A stretch of 64,000 nucleotides of DNA from contig JAJEKV010000034.1 of the NCBI GenBank assembly GCA_021234155.1, forward strand, positions 14,554,671 through 14,618,670, given 5' to 3'. The notes under the pieces are model-generated. The model was not told where the DNA came from. It searched no databases and was given only the letters and a program-made list of their open reading frames with translations. How positions within the stretch are numbered: position 1 is the first letter of the stretch; each line of letters starts with the position of its first letter. This document shows, piece after piece, positions 20,651 to 32,339 of the stretch. Source of the stretch: Isoetes taiwanensis (lineage: Eukaryota > Streptophyta > Lycopodiopsida > Isoetales > Isoetaceae). Made by a program: the position numbers and the translations under genes.

Positions 20651-22134
20651 AAATAAGCGAGAACAGAAATAGGTACTAATTTATATAGGAAGCATAAGAC
20701 ATTTAGGTATAGTTTGGGAAACCATCTACACATATATAATTCTCTCCTTTAAGGTTTGATTCTTTTGTGCTTTCTTATACATACGACACTTATAGGTGGC
20801 ATGTTTGAGCATAGGGATAATGCTTGAGCCTAGTGGCTTACCTGAGCCTAGGACCCACTTCAGTAAAAAAACATGGCCAACGTCAAAACGAACACTCCTT
20901 CAACAAACTTTTCTGTAGCCATAACTTCTCTGCCGCAATAGCCCAATCCACCGCTGCACTGGGCGCAATCTACAGAGATTCCTCTCTGAGGTCGTTGGTT
21001 TCAGTAAGGAGTAAGCAGGGGTCTAGCTTAGAAATGTGGTAGGGAAGCTTATGCCAGAGAAAAGTCAACACAACAAAGCATGGAGGAATTTCGATACAAT
21101 TTGCTTCCTCCTATTTGCAGCTGGATCCACTGCCAGAGCCTGCCGATTAGGAAAAATAGAGTTAGTCATATGTCCTGCATAAATAAATGAGGATTGTTTG
21201 GAGCCGGTGTGACTATTCCTGCATGGTTACAAATTTTTTTGATAGGTAAGGAACGAAAAACTTGAGTATGGAATCTTCTTCAAAATTCACCGATTAGAGG
21301 TTATGATTGTCATGTTTTGTGGCTTTGAGTTTCTGGCATTTTGCATTCTATCACAGAGGAATTCTCAAGGTCATTCTGTCTCAATGGGCCAGCTTCCTTT
21401 GCTCATATTCTTGCTCCTTAAGACCAAGATGCTCATTGGAAGCATTCATCCTTTGGATTGGGAGGTTGAAACACCTGCTATCTTGGAATGAAGTCCTGGA
21501 ATCTCCAAATGTCTTACAATTCTCATATCAAACCTGTTTCCGCATACTAAGTAAGACATATGTGTAGAAATGAGCTTTTATTTTGCAAGAGGTTACGTGG
21601 AGTAGAGCAAAATCAAAGGTTCAATTAATGTACCACTTATTCCCATTTCATATTTGATGTTAGGGTGTAATATGTTAAGTTACACTTAGAATTAATTTTT
21701 GAAATTAAAAAATGGTAGTCCTGCATGCAGTCGTGTTCATGGATGAAGCTTTAGATTCATCACATTAATATGAATAGATATCAATACTTCTGAAATTAGG
21801 TGCTAGACTGCTATAATTTGGGCTTGAAAACATCACAATAAGCATAGGGTCAGACGTGTTGTTCCTTTTCACAAAATTCAATGGATTTATCAAATGGTTG
21901 TTTGTTATGAAGGCATCTAGAGCTACTAGCAACTATTCATAAGTATCTAGAGTTATCAAATGGTTGTTATGAAGGCATATCTCTAGAGCTACTAGCAACT
22001 ATTCTAAGCATTTCTGCAATATGCTGGTATTGTGGTGGCAGTACCAATAGCATTCATGCCGTACTGAAACACAAGCCCTTTTGCATTCTTCTAGAACCTG
22101 TAATTGGAGAAATATAAAACAATTTGCGCATAGC
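20651..22134. other. Intergenic, no supported gene
   Basis: Short open stretches only (for example 20824-21042 and 21303-21567) without family resemblance or splice context. A 40-bp duplication (TCTAGAGCTACTAGCAACTATTC) lies at about 21908 and 21972. Confidence 0.5.
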
Positions 22135-22142
22135 ATCTGCTT

Positions 22143-22573
22143 CAGGGATAGGTTCAATATTGTATACGTTTTATACTCAATATGTATTAATCGAATGTTA
22201 CGACACGAATTTGAAGTATAATACGTCAAAAATACGACAAAAAAGAAATTCCAGCATCGGAAACTTTTTGCGTAAGCGAAACCTCGTTTCGCCTACGCAA
22301 AATCTTTTTCGCGTAAGAAAAATTTGGGTTTCGCTTACGCGAAATTTTAAAAAAAAAGGGGAGTTTCTTACACGACAAAAAAAATCGAATTTTTTTTGTC
22401 CCCGTAAGCAAAATAGCTATTTTGCTTATGCCAAAAGTTTAAATTTTTTTTTTTTTTTTGAATTTTTGCATAAGCAAAACCCTTGCCGGAAATACGTTTT
22501 TAACCTAAAAATATATATTTTTGGAATTTATACGTCCAGAAAATTAATTTTGTACGTACAGAACCTATCTCTG
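22143..22573. mobile_element. hAT-like MITE (431 bp) with internal GCGTAAGCGAAA repeats, copy A
   Basis: Flanked by an exact 8-bp duplication, ATCTGCTT (22135-22142 and 22574-22581). The termini are CAGGGATAGGTTCAATA and, on the other end inverted, CAGAGATAGGTTCTGTACG. The interior holds imperfectly palindromic GCGTAAGCGAAA / TTTCGCTTACGC motifs separated by A or T runs. A second member of the family lies at 46816-47506 in opposite orientation. No coding capacity. Confidence 0.85.
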
Positions 22574-22581
22574 ATCTGCTT

Positions 22582-23180
22582 AAAGCAAAATGCAAACAGC
22601 TATACTAGAGCTGCATTAATAACTGCATACCTTGCGTAGTTGCCTCAAACAAAGATAACTTTTGGGATTCAAATGATGGATTAGATCTTAAATAAGTTGT
22701 AAGTCAAATATTTTTTCTACGACAAATGAAAAGCCTATGTAAATATTAGTGTTTTGTGATGCAGTTATAACATGGATGTTATTTCGATAATGCCTCTAGA
22801 TGATCTGATCTCCATTTAAAGGACAATACATCTGCACGAACAATAGATGCCTTGCATGAGCTTCATGCCCAGAATTTTGAGGAAATGAATTTTCAAATGT
22901 GTTTGGCATTCTTTTCTACTTATACACCTTCAGCTTCCTATATGTAACCTTAATTATACGAAAACCCATGTTATGCTTTGTAGTGAGAGATGAATTCAAA
23001 CTTGAAAATAGATGAGTTAAGAACACGATAGAGAAATCATTGGCAAACTCACCAGAAACCCGAAATTGGGTATTGAGATAGGAGAAGCCATGGTCGATGG
23101 GCTCTTATTAAAAAAGCCTCAGTAGCAAGCTGATCGATGTCACTTAGTGCGCCAAGAACACTCAAGGCAAAAAATTCAAA
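22582..23180. other. Intergenic spacer, downstream of the helicase remnant
   Basis: No supported gene. AT-rich sequence that probably represents the 3' flank of the minus-strand helicase pseudogene. Confidence 0.4.
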
Positions 23181-23727
23181 ATCTATTGCTGGGAACAAAA
23201 TTACAGACAAATAAAATGGGATTCATGAGATCTTGCTCTATAAATACTCACTGTTTCATGTGTGATAAGGCATCAGCAGGCAAGAGATTGGCTATATCCA
23301 CTCATGTGTGCAATTGCAGCTGCAAATGCACCTACAACTTGTTGTTGCAATATCTTTCCAGCAACAGGAGCAAAATTTCCTTCAATTTTGGATGAACCTT
23401 TTGCAATAATAAAGCTGCTCATAAGGATGAAGCATTTAGCACATTCTCCACATGAGGACCACTATTAGAGCGAGCGCAGCCAACCTCCCGCTCAATTACT
23501 TTCACATTTCGTCCCTGTTGATCAGTATACATGAGTATAGTTGCATCCTCCTTCCCAGCGCGGCCAGTTCGGCTAGACCGGTGCAGTGCAAATGTTCCTT
23601 CACAGAATGCGTTCAAAGTCTTCTTCCTCTACAACTGCACTAATATCTTTATGCAGAGCTCCACACCCGAGTGATTTGCTCATTGCCAAGGAAACATCTT
23701 CGGCATCTCTTTTTGTCTAAGTGAATA

Positions 23728-23923
23728 TGTTAATATATGACAACCCTCCACCTCAGCAATATAGGCCACATCATCAATGTGATGTGGCAATCTATTAAAG
23801 AGTCGTGTCTGTTCATATAGAGTCCGCATATATCAAGCTATGTGAGAAGCTTGTTCTCACAGTTTTCTCTATTCAATATATATATCTGCATTGTAGTTAT
23901 CTGCTGTTTTCCTAAAGTTAAGA
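23728..23923 (+). repeat. 5' LTR of the short element
   Basis: Starts TGTTAATATATGACAACC and ends CTAAAGTTAAGA. It differs from the 3' LTR at base 2 (G/A) and at two positions in the first 50 bp. Confidence 0.9.
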
Positions 23924-23936
23924 TGGTATCAGAGCC
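23924..23936 (+). promoter_or_regulatory. Primer-binding site (initiator Met-tRNA type)
   Basis: TGGTATCAGAGCC immediately follows the LTR. This is the standard plant retrotransposon site complementary to the 3' end of initiator methionine tRNA. Confidence 0.9.
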
Positions 23937-24042
23937 TGTAGGCTCTTGATCTTGGGACCTGGGTATGGAGGCGAAGCGTGATCAAGATACGGGGAAGCCT
24001 CCTCCATAAGAGAAGACTTCAAGGAAGAAGAAACGGAATGCT

Positions 24043-25890
24043 GTGTTGAAGAAATTCATGGCATTCAAGGCAAAACTTAAATATTGCATAACTGCATGTT
24101 TTTCTATTCCCTCTTGTATTTCGGAAGAGGGCAGGCCCGATGCCAAGGGCAGTTATGTCAAGGAAGGGGTTGTGATGGAAGACCCACAAAATCTGGTTGC
24201 CGTTGAAGCAGATTCTGCAAATGCCGTCATAGAGGCTGCAGAAGAAGTAGGTATTTACAGCAAGGGAGGGACGCCTCCAGAATTTGTTGCAGACCCTAGG
24301 CAGATTGCCAAGAAGAAATTCGGCGAAGATACCACAGGAGATAGCCAGAAGGATGCTGCCCAACAAATTGTGGCAACCCAAGACGATTTGGGAGAAAGAA
24401 GCATGGCGAAGATTGATGCGGTTCAGACCGTTGCAGACCCATTTGGTGCAGATGAGGCCGTTGCAGAAGAGGCCATTTTGGCTGTTGAAGACCCATTCGT
24501 TGCAGACCCTAAAGTAGCCATCGTTGAAGCCATTGGTGAGGCCGTTGAAATTGTCTCAGAAGACAAGAAGCCTGGGAATGCCATAAATTTGGCTGGGGCC
24601 ATGCAGAATAGCCAAGACTTCAGAGCACCTTTTGGAAGTATCGTTGATGGCTTACAAAAGGCTGTGGAAGAAAGCAAGAGAGCCATTGCAGTTGGAGATG
24701 CCGCAGATGCTACAGACATGGTCGAAGAGGTTGCAGAAGAAGAAGAAGCCCAATCTGGCTTTGAAGAAGATCTATCCGTTCATGCAGAAGAAGGGGCCGT
24801 TCATGGAGAAGAAGGAAGGCACAGAAACTTTGAGGCCAAGAATAGGGCGCTCTCAATTGGGGCTGCTGTAATGATGAAAAATAGGATTCCCTTAAATAAA
24901 GGAGGAGGGGCAACTAATTCTGCAGAGATCCTTGGCCAGATACAAATATCTTATGAAGACAAGGCGGCAGTTGGAGTTGCTGATTGTGTCCATGAAAACC
25001 CACGGATGTTAAGAAACGATACAGGGAAGAATAACTCTGGGATTTTAGATGCCGCAGTAGCAAACCCAGTGCAGATGGAGATATCCCAGGGCCAGCTGCT
25101 GGTGTTGCCATTGCTCCATAATACAGAAGGAGCCAAAATTAAGATTGTAGATGAAGAAAAGGCTGCAGAAAACCCTCGTGAATCCAAATCAAAGGTGCAA
25201 GCCTGGAGCATCGCAAAAGCCCTAAATTGTTCTGTCTTATACAGGATGAGAGAATTCAGAGATGAGAAAACAGCCACAATTTGGGATGGGAGCATGGTTG
25301 AGAATGTTAATAGGAATGCAAATGTTTCTAATACTGCTACTCATGGCCACGATCTAGTTGGAGATGTCAAGATCAAGGGAGGGCCCAAGCACCATGCTGG
25401 TAGACATCAGATCCAGAATGCTCACGATGATTCTTATGAAGGTATTTTTATGATTATAAATCCAGCTCCTAATCTAACTCTTGAAGAGAAGGAAGATGAA
25501 ATGAATAAGTGGAATCTCATTTCTAACTGCTCAAGGGAGGGAAAACAAAATAATAGAATTATGAGCAATTTAGAAATAAGGAGAGAAGTAAAATTGCAAG
25601 AGATTTATTCGTCATGCTGGAGAGAGGAGAGATCAGAATTATGGCAGCTATGTTATGATTTTGCTAATGATCAAGAAATGATCCAACTAATTCTTGAAGA
25701 GCAAGAAGGCAAGAACAAGAATTTATTTTTAGAGGAAGCTGTAAGTATCATTGGAAGAATTCAACCAGCATATGTGAAGCAAAAAGCTGCTACTTCAAAT
25801 TTGGAGAACAATACTCAGAAGAAAATAAGAAGATATCGAAGAAGCCAAAGATGGCTCACACATCAACCTGGACATGATGATTTTGGTTAG
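24043..25890 (+). CDS. Large acidic Ala/Glu-rich protein carried by the short LTR element, unknown family
   Basis: The frame is open from 24010 to a stop at 25888-25890 (about 615-626 codons). An in-frame ATG at 23965 precedes it by 14 codons and one TAA (24007-24009), so the true product is either about 640 residues with a nonsense codon or starts at a later ATG (24058). Upstream of the acidic body is a basic SRKKKRN-like stretch, a possible nuclear signal. Residues 50-230 consist of degenerate Ala/Val/Glu/Asp-rich modules (VADPFGADEAVAEEA, VEDPFVADPKVAIVEA). The C-terminal third is less repetitive and Trp/Cys-containing (LQEIYSSCWREERSELWQLC, then YDFANDQEMIQLILEEQEGK) and ends basic. No CCHC knuckle, protease, RT or integrase motif is present. 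It could be a transduced host gene or a diverged capsid-like protein. Confidence 0.65.
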   Translation: MLKKFMAFKAKLKYCITACFSIPSCISEEGRPDAKGSYVKEGVVMEDPQNLVAVEADSANAVIEAAEEVGIYSKGGTPPEFVADPRQIAKKKFGEDTTGDSQKDAAQQIVATQDDLGERSMAKIDAVQTVADPFGADEAVAEEAILAVEDPFVADPKVAIVEAIGEAVEIVSEDKKPGNAINLAGAMQNSQDFRAPFGSIVDGLQKAVEESKRAIAVGDAADATDMVEEVAEEEEAQSGFEEDLSVHAEEGAVHGEEGRHRNFEAKNRALSIGAAVMMKNRIPLNKGGGATNSAEILGQIQISYEDKAAVGVADCVHENPRMLRNDTGKNNSGILDAAVANPVQMEISQGQLLVLPLLHNTEGAKIKIVDEEKAAENPRESKSKVQAWSIAKALNCSVLYRMREFRDEKTATIWDGSMVENVNRNANVSNTATHGHDLVGDVKIKGGPKHHAGRHQIQNAHDDSYEGIFMIINPAPNLTLEEKEDEMNKWNLISNCSREGKQNNRIMSNLEIRREVKLQEIYSSCWREERSELWQLCYDFANDQEMIQLILEEQEGKNKNLFLEEAVSIIGRIQPAYVKQKAATSNLENNTQKKIRRYRRSQRWLTHQPGHDDFG

Positions 25891-25904
25891 CTGAGGTGGT
25901 AGTC

Positions 25905-25915
25905 TTGAGGGAGGG
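25905..25915 (+). promoter_or_regulatory. Polypurine tract of the short LTR element
   Basis: TTGAGGGAGGG directly abuts the 3' LTR start (TATTAATATATGAC), the expected place for plus-strand priming. Confidence 0.8.
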
Positions 25916-26111
25916 TATTAATATATGACAACCCTCCACCTCAACAATATAGGCCACGTCATCAATGTGATGTGGCAATCTATTAAAGAGTCGTGTCTGT
26001 TCATATAGAGTCCGCATATATCAAGCTATGTGAGAAGCTTGTTCTCACAGTTTTCTCTATTCAATATATATATCTGCATTGTAGTTATCTGCTGTTTTCC
26101 TAAAGTTAAGA
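25916..26111 (+). repeat. 3' LTR of the short element
   Basis: Length identical to the 5' LTR (196 bp), ending AAGTTAAGA, followed by the GAATA duplication. Confidence 0.9.
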
Positions 26112-27691
26112 GAATACAATTGTTTTACCGCCATGGACATAGACCTGAGGTAAAATATGCATTGTATCAACAGTTGGTTTAAGGGAAAAGACACCTCATT
26201 GCTCAGAAAATGCTAAATAAAACTCCACAAAATATTGCATAATGACCCTCCATAATACTTAAGTCAGAGGCATTCATTTACAGGAAACCTTATTATGATA
26301 AAAATTATTGGAAATAATACTTCAGCAAAAGATCAAGTACCAAAATAACATTAATCAAAGTTGCACGCTTTGCTGAATGTGTAGATAGCATTCTGTACAT
26401 TTTGATGCCCTCTGCAAGTTCTCATCCGATTCTCTAACCTACCAATACAATGTTCAGCGATTACACAAAACGAGAATAGCTAGAGGGCATGACAAATATA
26501 ATACTCACCAGATCAATTATAAATGGCCGATTCAAATTTTTTTCGAGATCCTCTAAACTCATGTTGGCATAGTTGCAGAAAACAACATGTTTTGGCGCTG
26601 TTGTGACAATTGCTCCATTATCTTTTCAACATCGTCTTCACACCCGATAGCAAGCACTGGTCAGCTACATCCAAAACTACGTATTTAATCCTTTCAATCA
26701 AATCAATTATATGGCCAGGAGTACTAACAAACACGTCAACACCACGAGTTAGCAGCCTTTGCTAAGACATTATAGGTAGACCTCCATATACACACACATC
26801 GTTGAAAGACTAGGGGCAGCAGTCATGCACTCCTTTTCGACCTCCTTAGCCAGCAACCGAGTAGGTGCCAAAACTAAAGTAAAATGTCCATTTGTTAGCT
26901 TTTTGTAAGAATGCCATGCAGGAAAATGTGGGTTCTTGATACAACGGAAAACAACACTATGTATAAAGCTAATAATAACTTTTACCTTTCTTGTTTATGG
27001 ACTTGGAGAATTTGATCCACGATAAGAATTCCAAATGCCAACGTTTTCCAGTCCCAGTTTTTGCACAACCAATAAGATCTTTTCTTTGCATTGCTGGTTT
27101 GAAGACAGCTCTCTCTATCAATCAGAAGAATTTAAAAGAGAACGACAAAGCCACAACAAATGTATTATTACTAAAATTGCAACAACATGTTGCTCAAGAA
27201 ACTAAAGCTTCTCATTCCACTTCAAATGAAACCAATTAAACAATGCAAATATAAAACCATAAAAAGTTGATAGGGAAAAGCATGGCAGTAGCATGTATAT
27301 TCATGTGTGTCTACTTCATACCTAAATAGGAAGAAGATGTGAGATGCCTTTGTTTGCAAGAGCTTTCACAATCTCTTGATTTATTCCCAATCTGTGTTTG
27401 CTGCAATCTTGCTATCAAGGGTGTAAATTTGATAGTGGTACCCCAAAATGTGAGAGAGCACCAAGCACCTAAAGCACCTAAAATTCGAGCAATCATATTT
27501 AATTACGGATGAACTCAGTTGCCTCGTTTCCCGCGCGCCCTTTTCTTCTTTCTCTAATTTGATTACTTGTTTTGAGTCTTTTGTTTCCTCACCTTTTGCT
27601 ACTTCAATTGGGCAATTCCGTCATATAATTCTCTGATCCGGTTGTTTGACAATGGCCGAAGCCGTGACTGAGCAGGATTTTATTGAGATTC

Positions 27692-29692
27692 ATGGATGAT
27701 GAAGAATTACAGCCTGCTTTGAAAGTGAAATGGTTAGAAGAAAATTTAACAGATGCACAAAGGCCTTCAATTTGGCAAAAAGGGCGAAAGAACAAGATCA
27801 AAGTTGGTGCAATCTCGACACCGAGAAAAACTAGACAAATTGTTGAAAAAACTATACCAAACAGAAAGTATGTAAACAATGAAGTGAGAAAGCAGGTAAC
27901 TTATGCTTTTGCATGGGAAAATTGTGATTCTGCCACTTCAAACCCTGCAAAGCACAAGATCAATTGGGCATCTTTTCAAGCACAAGTAATGAAATACAGA
28001 AGTTGCAGGCCAAGGGGGAAGGAAGTCCAGGTTGCACAATCGAGTAGAGGTACATTTAGAGAGAGTTGTAAATTGGATCAGTTTGCTTTAAACGATAACA
28101 TAGAGTTGATCAAGAAAACTATAAGTGAGATTGAGAATGAGAAGACAACCATGGCAGCAAAGCTGCATGCAATTGAGGTTAGCTTAGCTGCAGAGGTTAA
28201 GTCAAATGAGAAATTTAGTCTCGAACTTGAAGAGAGAAGGAAGAAAGTTGAAGATTTGAAGACCTCAATACTTGAACTGCAGGTAGAAGATGGAGAAGGT
28301 GAATTGATGAAAGAGTTGGAGCATACATTCCAGATGGAGACATACTAAAACAGGCTCGAGAAGCTTTTCAAGTCTCCAACTGCAGAAGCAAGTACCATGA
28401 GGAAGAGTACCTTAGAAGTTGAGATCAAGGATAAGGATGATAAGATATCAGGCCTAAGAGGTAATCTTAATCATCTCACAGAATTGAAGAATGTGATCAG
28501 CAATCCATTTTGCATCAACACTGTCAAGAGAAGATTACCAGGAATATGCAACTTTGGTGCTTGCTGTGTTTGTGGCCTAATTTTCCATGACAGGTACAAG
28601 TTGTCTTTGGTGCTATGTTGTGATCATAAGCACCATCTAGCTTGTGCAACCTTGTTGAATAAAGGGAAATGCAAGGTATATGATTCCACTATTCATCCAG
28701 ATTTATTTCATGAACTTGACATGAATGTGACAGCAGAGACAAAGTTGATAGATGTGCCTGCACAAGCAAAGGATTTTTTGTCGGCAATATTAGATCAGGT
28801 TTTAGAGTCACCTATAAACCTGCAAGCTTCTTCTATTAGGTCTACTTCACCTATCACGTCACCTTCACCTATCAGGTCTGAAAATTATGAGCCACCTGCA
28901 AAAGTGTTGGAGGACGCAATGTTGAGTCCTAGAAGACTGTTAAGGCAAAGAACAGCTAGTGATAAGAAAGCAACTGCTAAGGACAAGGATTTAGCAGGTG
29001 ATAATAACTCAGCTGCAGAAAAGGATGAGGGTTCATGCTCGAAAGAAGTTATTAACAAGGATGAGCTTGTGGAGAGTACACCAATGGAAAAGAAGAATAC
29101 GACTTAATTAAAGAGAAGAGTCCCACTTTAATTAAATACGACTTAAAGCAGCTATAAAAAAGAAAAGAGAAGATGTTGAAGCTGCAAAAACTAAAAGAAA
29201 AATTAATAAGAAGTAAAAGAAGCCTACTCAAGTAAGGAGGTACAATTTCAGGAGAAAAGCATTGGCTGAAGAAATGGAAAGTGCAAGAATTGATCATAAA
29301 GAAGTGATGCAGATGGATGAAGAAAATACTATTGAAAAAGGGGAGCAGGTTGAACCTGAGAAGGAAGAGGCCTCTGTTGATGCCCAGACTGACATGCCAT
29401 AGAATAAAACTGATAATGACACTATGTGTACCAAAATAAATGCAATTATAGAGGTCTTAAGAGGCAATTCAATAGTGTCTCTAAGAAGTTTGGTAGATCA
29501 AGGTTTAGAATTTGAATATTGTACAAGAGAGATTAATATTGTCTTAAGTGTTTTTGAATTCTTTTGTATTTGTGTTTGTGTTTACTTTATACTTGTTGAA
29601 TTATAAGTATGCAGCACAGGACTCTTTGAAGAGGAAACATCTTGTTTTAGATGTGAATGGTGTTCTAGCAAGGACATACAGCAGGAACAATC
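27692..29692 (+). pseudogene. 5' part of coiled-coil/FCP1-like gene, cassette copy 1
   Basis: Starting near ATG 27692, frames give a basic N-terminal region (WLEENLTDAQRPSIWQKGRK), a coiled coil around 28080-28340 (IELIKKTISEIENEKTTMAA) and a Cys/His cluster at 28540-28670 (CNFGACCVCGLIF, then CCDHKHHLACATLLNKGKC) that looks zinc-binding. A long Ser/Lys/Glu-rich linker follows, and finally RKHLVLDVNGVLARTYSRNN at 29630-29690. The last block is the start of an FCP1-like HAD domain, whose nucleophile motif DxDxT reads LDVNGVL here. Stops at 28346, 29105, 29214 and 29401 and the retrotransposon at 29693 break the gene. It resumes at 41015. The product would be a large nuclear-type protein; activity is doubtful because the second Asp is Asn. 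Confidence 0.65.
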
Positions 29693-32177
29693 TGTTGAGG
29701 GTATTCCTGGCAATCCCTCAACTGGAATGGTATAGGACCTCCAGGTTGCTTTAGGCAACCACTCTTTGCTCAAAATTTGCAGAAACAACTTTCAAGGGAT
29801 CTGTTAGAACCAGTTTCCCAAATTGGAAAAAAATACACAGTACTAACCTTTTGATTCTGAGCAATATAAATTGAATTTTCTCCTGAAATCAATGCAATAG
29901 TATACTAGACAATTGATGTGAAATATGTGCAAAATATATTCTGAAGTCAGATATCATTTGGCACTTTAAAATCACACAACTGACTAGGTCAAAATTTGGT
30001 CAATGCTCTCGGCAGAGAGCTCCTTTTTGCAGAATTCTTTAAGAATAACTTTTTTGAATGAAACCACCTGGGGAAGTGTTAGAGGGTCTAAAGGGTCACG
30101 TGCAAACACTCATACAGTCTAAAGATGAAGATATTTTGGAACTGTGGGATTTTATGAACTGACAGACTATGTTTTTTTGCCACAGAGAATGCTTTTTTCA
30201 AATTTGTCGATATTTAGGTAGGAAAACTATGTAAAAGGAACAATAGAGATATTCTAAATCAACCCTTGCTATTAAAATCACTAAAGCTTCAGGAGTTCAA
30301 CTACAGAGTATGCAAATGGTGCAGTTCAGGTGATGAGATATGGAGTGGCATTATGGTGAACAGAGTTTTTTCTTTATTAACCATAGAACAGTGTTGATTG
30401 ATATGCATACTAGTTGAAAGAAACGAAATAATCTATTTTTTGAATTTTCTTTAGTCTTTATGCAATATAAAAGCTATTTCAGAGCTATTTTTTGGAATTT
30501 CAAAAATTTCAAAGGGAAAGATATTACCAAATTGGATTTTCATTCACTTGATATAACAAATTGGAGGAATCACATCATTTTCGATGCCCACAGTTAATGA
30601 GCAAAGCATATTTCGAAAAATACAGGGACAGATTTATGGTCACTTTCTTGATCAACAATCACTTTGAACGACAAGGAGGGTCGAATCCATGCTAGAGATC
30701 ACTTTTGCATGTACTTCACACCAGCAATCTTGAGTTTAGCATAAAAGCCCCTAACTTTCGTGATAGAGATTTGCCCTCTTTAAAAAGGCCCCTTCTGTTG
30801 AAATTTTTGAATCTACGGCCGATCCTTTGTCTTTTAGCTTTGATTTGGTTTTCTTGATGTTCTGAGAGGTGGGTTGGAAGGTAATGATGAGAATTTGTGG
30901 TCGGATACTGACCCAAAAAATTCCGTTTCTTGGTTGGCAAAAATTAAGGGTTCTTGGCTTCCTTCGCCAGATATATCCCACAGGCCAAGAGCAAAAAGTT
31001 AAACAAGGATATAAATAGACTTCTGAAGCCGTTTCAACTAATTGCGTGGTCTCCTCCCACGCCAGCGTCGGCTCGTGATTCGACCTGGCACGCCAGGGGG
31101 GACGCCACTTGGCGGAAAATGAGAGGGTAGATAGATGGGGGGGTAGATGTAGGTAGGTTTTGCCATTTTTTCAAAGAAGGCACGTTTCCCAAGAAGTAGC
31201 TTAAGGAGGTCCAAATAAACTCAATTTGAAATTTTTTTTGTGCCAGGTGGCATATTTTCACAAGGGCTACGTGTGGTTTTGTCAAAAGATGATTTGGAGC
31301 ACTTTGACTTTTTGTCAAAAGAGTGAAGGGGGTGACTAGGCATAAATTTTGGTGAAGTGGCAAATGTACTGCTGATGTGGTACCATTGGATGACAAAAGA
31401 ACTTAAGAACTTTCCCCTAGTCAAAATGTTTTAATGAGGTGGATATGGAATGAAAATGATGTGGGTTGACACGTGTGAATAGTGATGTGGACTTGTGAGT
31501 GATGATGTGGGCATAAAAAGAATACTTTTGCCAACTAGACATAGGTGACAACCTTTCCTCAACCTAGTGATCATTTTAACCCTAGGTTTTTTTGAAGTGA
31601 GAGAAAGTAGGGTAAAGCCTCAACTTTTTTTGTTTCTTTTGGTAAACTTGTGAATGTATGGATGGATCATGAGTGTGTGGGTCATTTTGACTAGGGAAAA
31701 GTGATTTGAACAATCCCAAGGTATGGTATGATGAAATATAGGTATATGGGAAATGATAGTATGAAGTGTAGAGATGACAAGAGATAGGAAGGTGGAATAT
31801 GAGTCAAATGGCTATAAAAATGGGAAATTGGCTGGGCAAAACTCTTGCAACATCAAGAATCCAAACTTCAAATGCTCAAATCATGAAATAGACTTCATAC
31901 CATGCTCATGCCTCGCAATTCTTCAACAAGTGACTTCAAATCTTGTAGGAGTGATCTCTAGTACTTTGGATGATAATCAAAAACCTTGTCCATCCTCCAA
32001 TTTTGAGATAACCAAGTGAATGTCCTTCTTTGGTTCTTCTAAACATTTGTTCCTTTTCTTTGTTTGGTGAGTCTTCAAGTGCTTACGCAAGCCAATGGTC
32101 TTCATATTTCCTCATGCAATCAATGAGCCAAATGTCAGATATGTCTAGGCTCTTCTATGCTGCCATGAGTGGCAGCA
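29693..32177 (-). repeat. 3' LTR of the gypsy element
   Basis: Matches 38531-41014 along its whole length with small indels (for example AGTGGCATT against GGTGGCATT near 30344). Short open frames inside the LTR occur in both copies and are not taken as genes. Confidence 0.92.
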
Positions 32178-32339
32178 TCATGCTAAAAAAAAGAGGGAGA
32201 CTGGTTTGCCAAACCCCTGATGACTTCAAAGTGCAGAAGATTGCCATGATGGAAAAAAGAATGGCAATGTGGATATGATGCATATGTTTGAGAAACAGAG
32301 TTCTTCATGGAAATCAGGCCAAGCATGGAGCAGATGATG

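Larger units (their letters stand above)
23728..26111 (+). mobile_element. Short LTR retrotransposon (2,384 bp) with a non-gag ORF
   Basis: Two 196-bp LTRs (23728-23923 and 25916-26111) differ at three positions. The 5-bp target duplication is GAATA (23723-23727 and 26112-26116). A primer-binding site lies directly after the left LTR, and a purine tract (TTGAGGGAGGG, 25905-25915) directly precedes the right one. About 1.5% LTR divergence indicates recent insertion into the helicase pseudogene. The interior carries one long frame that is neither gag nor pol, so reverse transcriptase and integrase must come from another element. It fits no standard TRIM, being too long and coding. Confidence 0.9.
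23180..27400 (-). pseudogene. DEAD-box RNA helicase (RH3-like) pseudogene, split by an LTR element
   Basis: Reading the minus strand from right to left gives NQEIVKALANKGISHLLPI (about 27.35 kb, Q-motif region), FKPAMQRKDLIGCAKTGTGK (about 27.07 kb, motif I), LVLAPTRLLAKEVEKE (26.86 kb, motif Ia), [17 protein letters not shown] and VLDVADQ (26.7 kb, motifs Ib and II), HRSSRTGRAGKEDATILMYT (23.55 kb, motif VI) and a C-terminal AAAIAHMSGYSQ (23.3 kb). The order and sequence resemble the chloroplast/nucleolar RH3-type helicases used in RNA processing. It is dead: DEAD reads DVAD, motif I ends GKR, there are frame changes, and the LTR element (23728-26111) lies inside it. Introns separate the blocks, so it is not a processed copy. 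Confidence 0.8.

Noticed and set aside
20824-21567. Short open frames in 20.8-21.6 kb as genes
   Set aside because: No family resemblance, no splice context, and overlapping frames of similar length.
23924-23936. tRNA gene fragment
   Set aside because: TGGTATCAGAGCC right after an LTR is a primer-binding site, not a tRNA gene; no cloverleaf follows.
31774-32019. 81-codon frame present identically at 31774 and 40611
   Set aside because: Both copies lie in the gypsy LTRs, so the conservation is only LTR identity.
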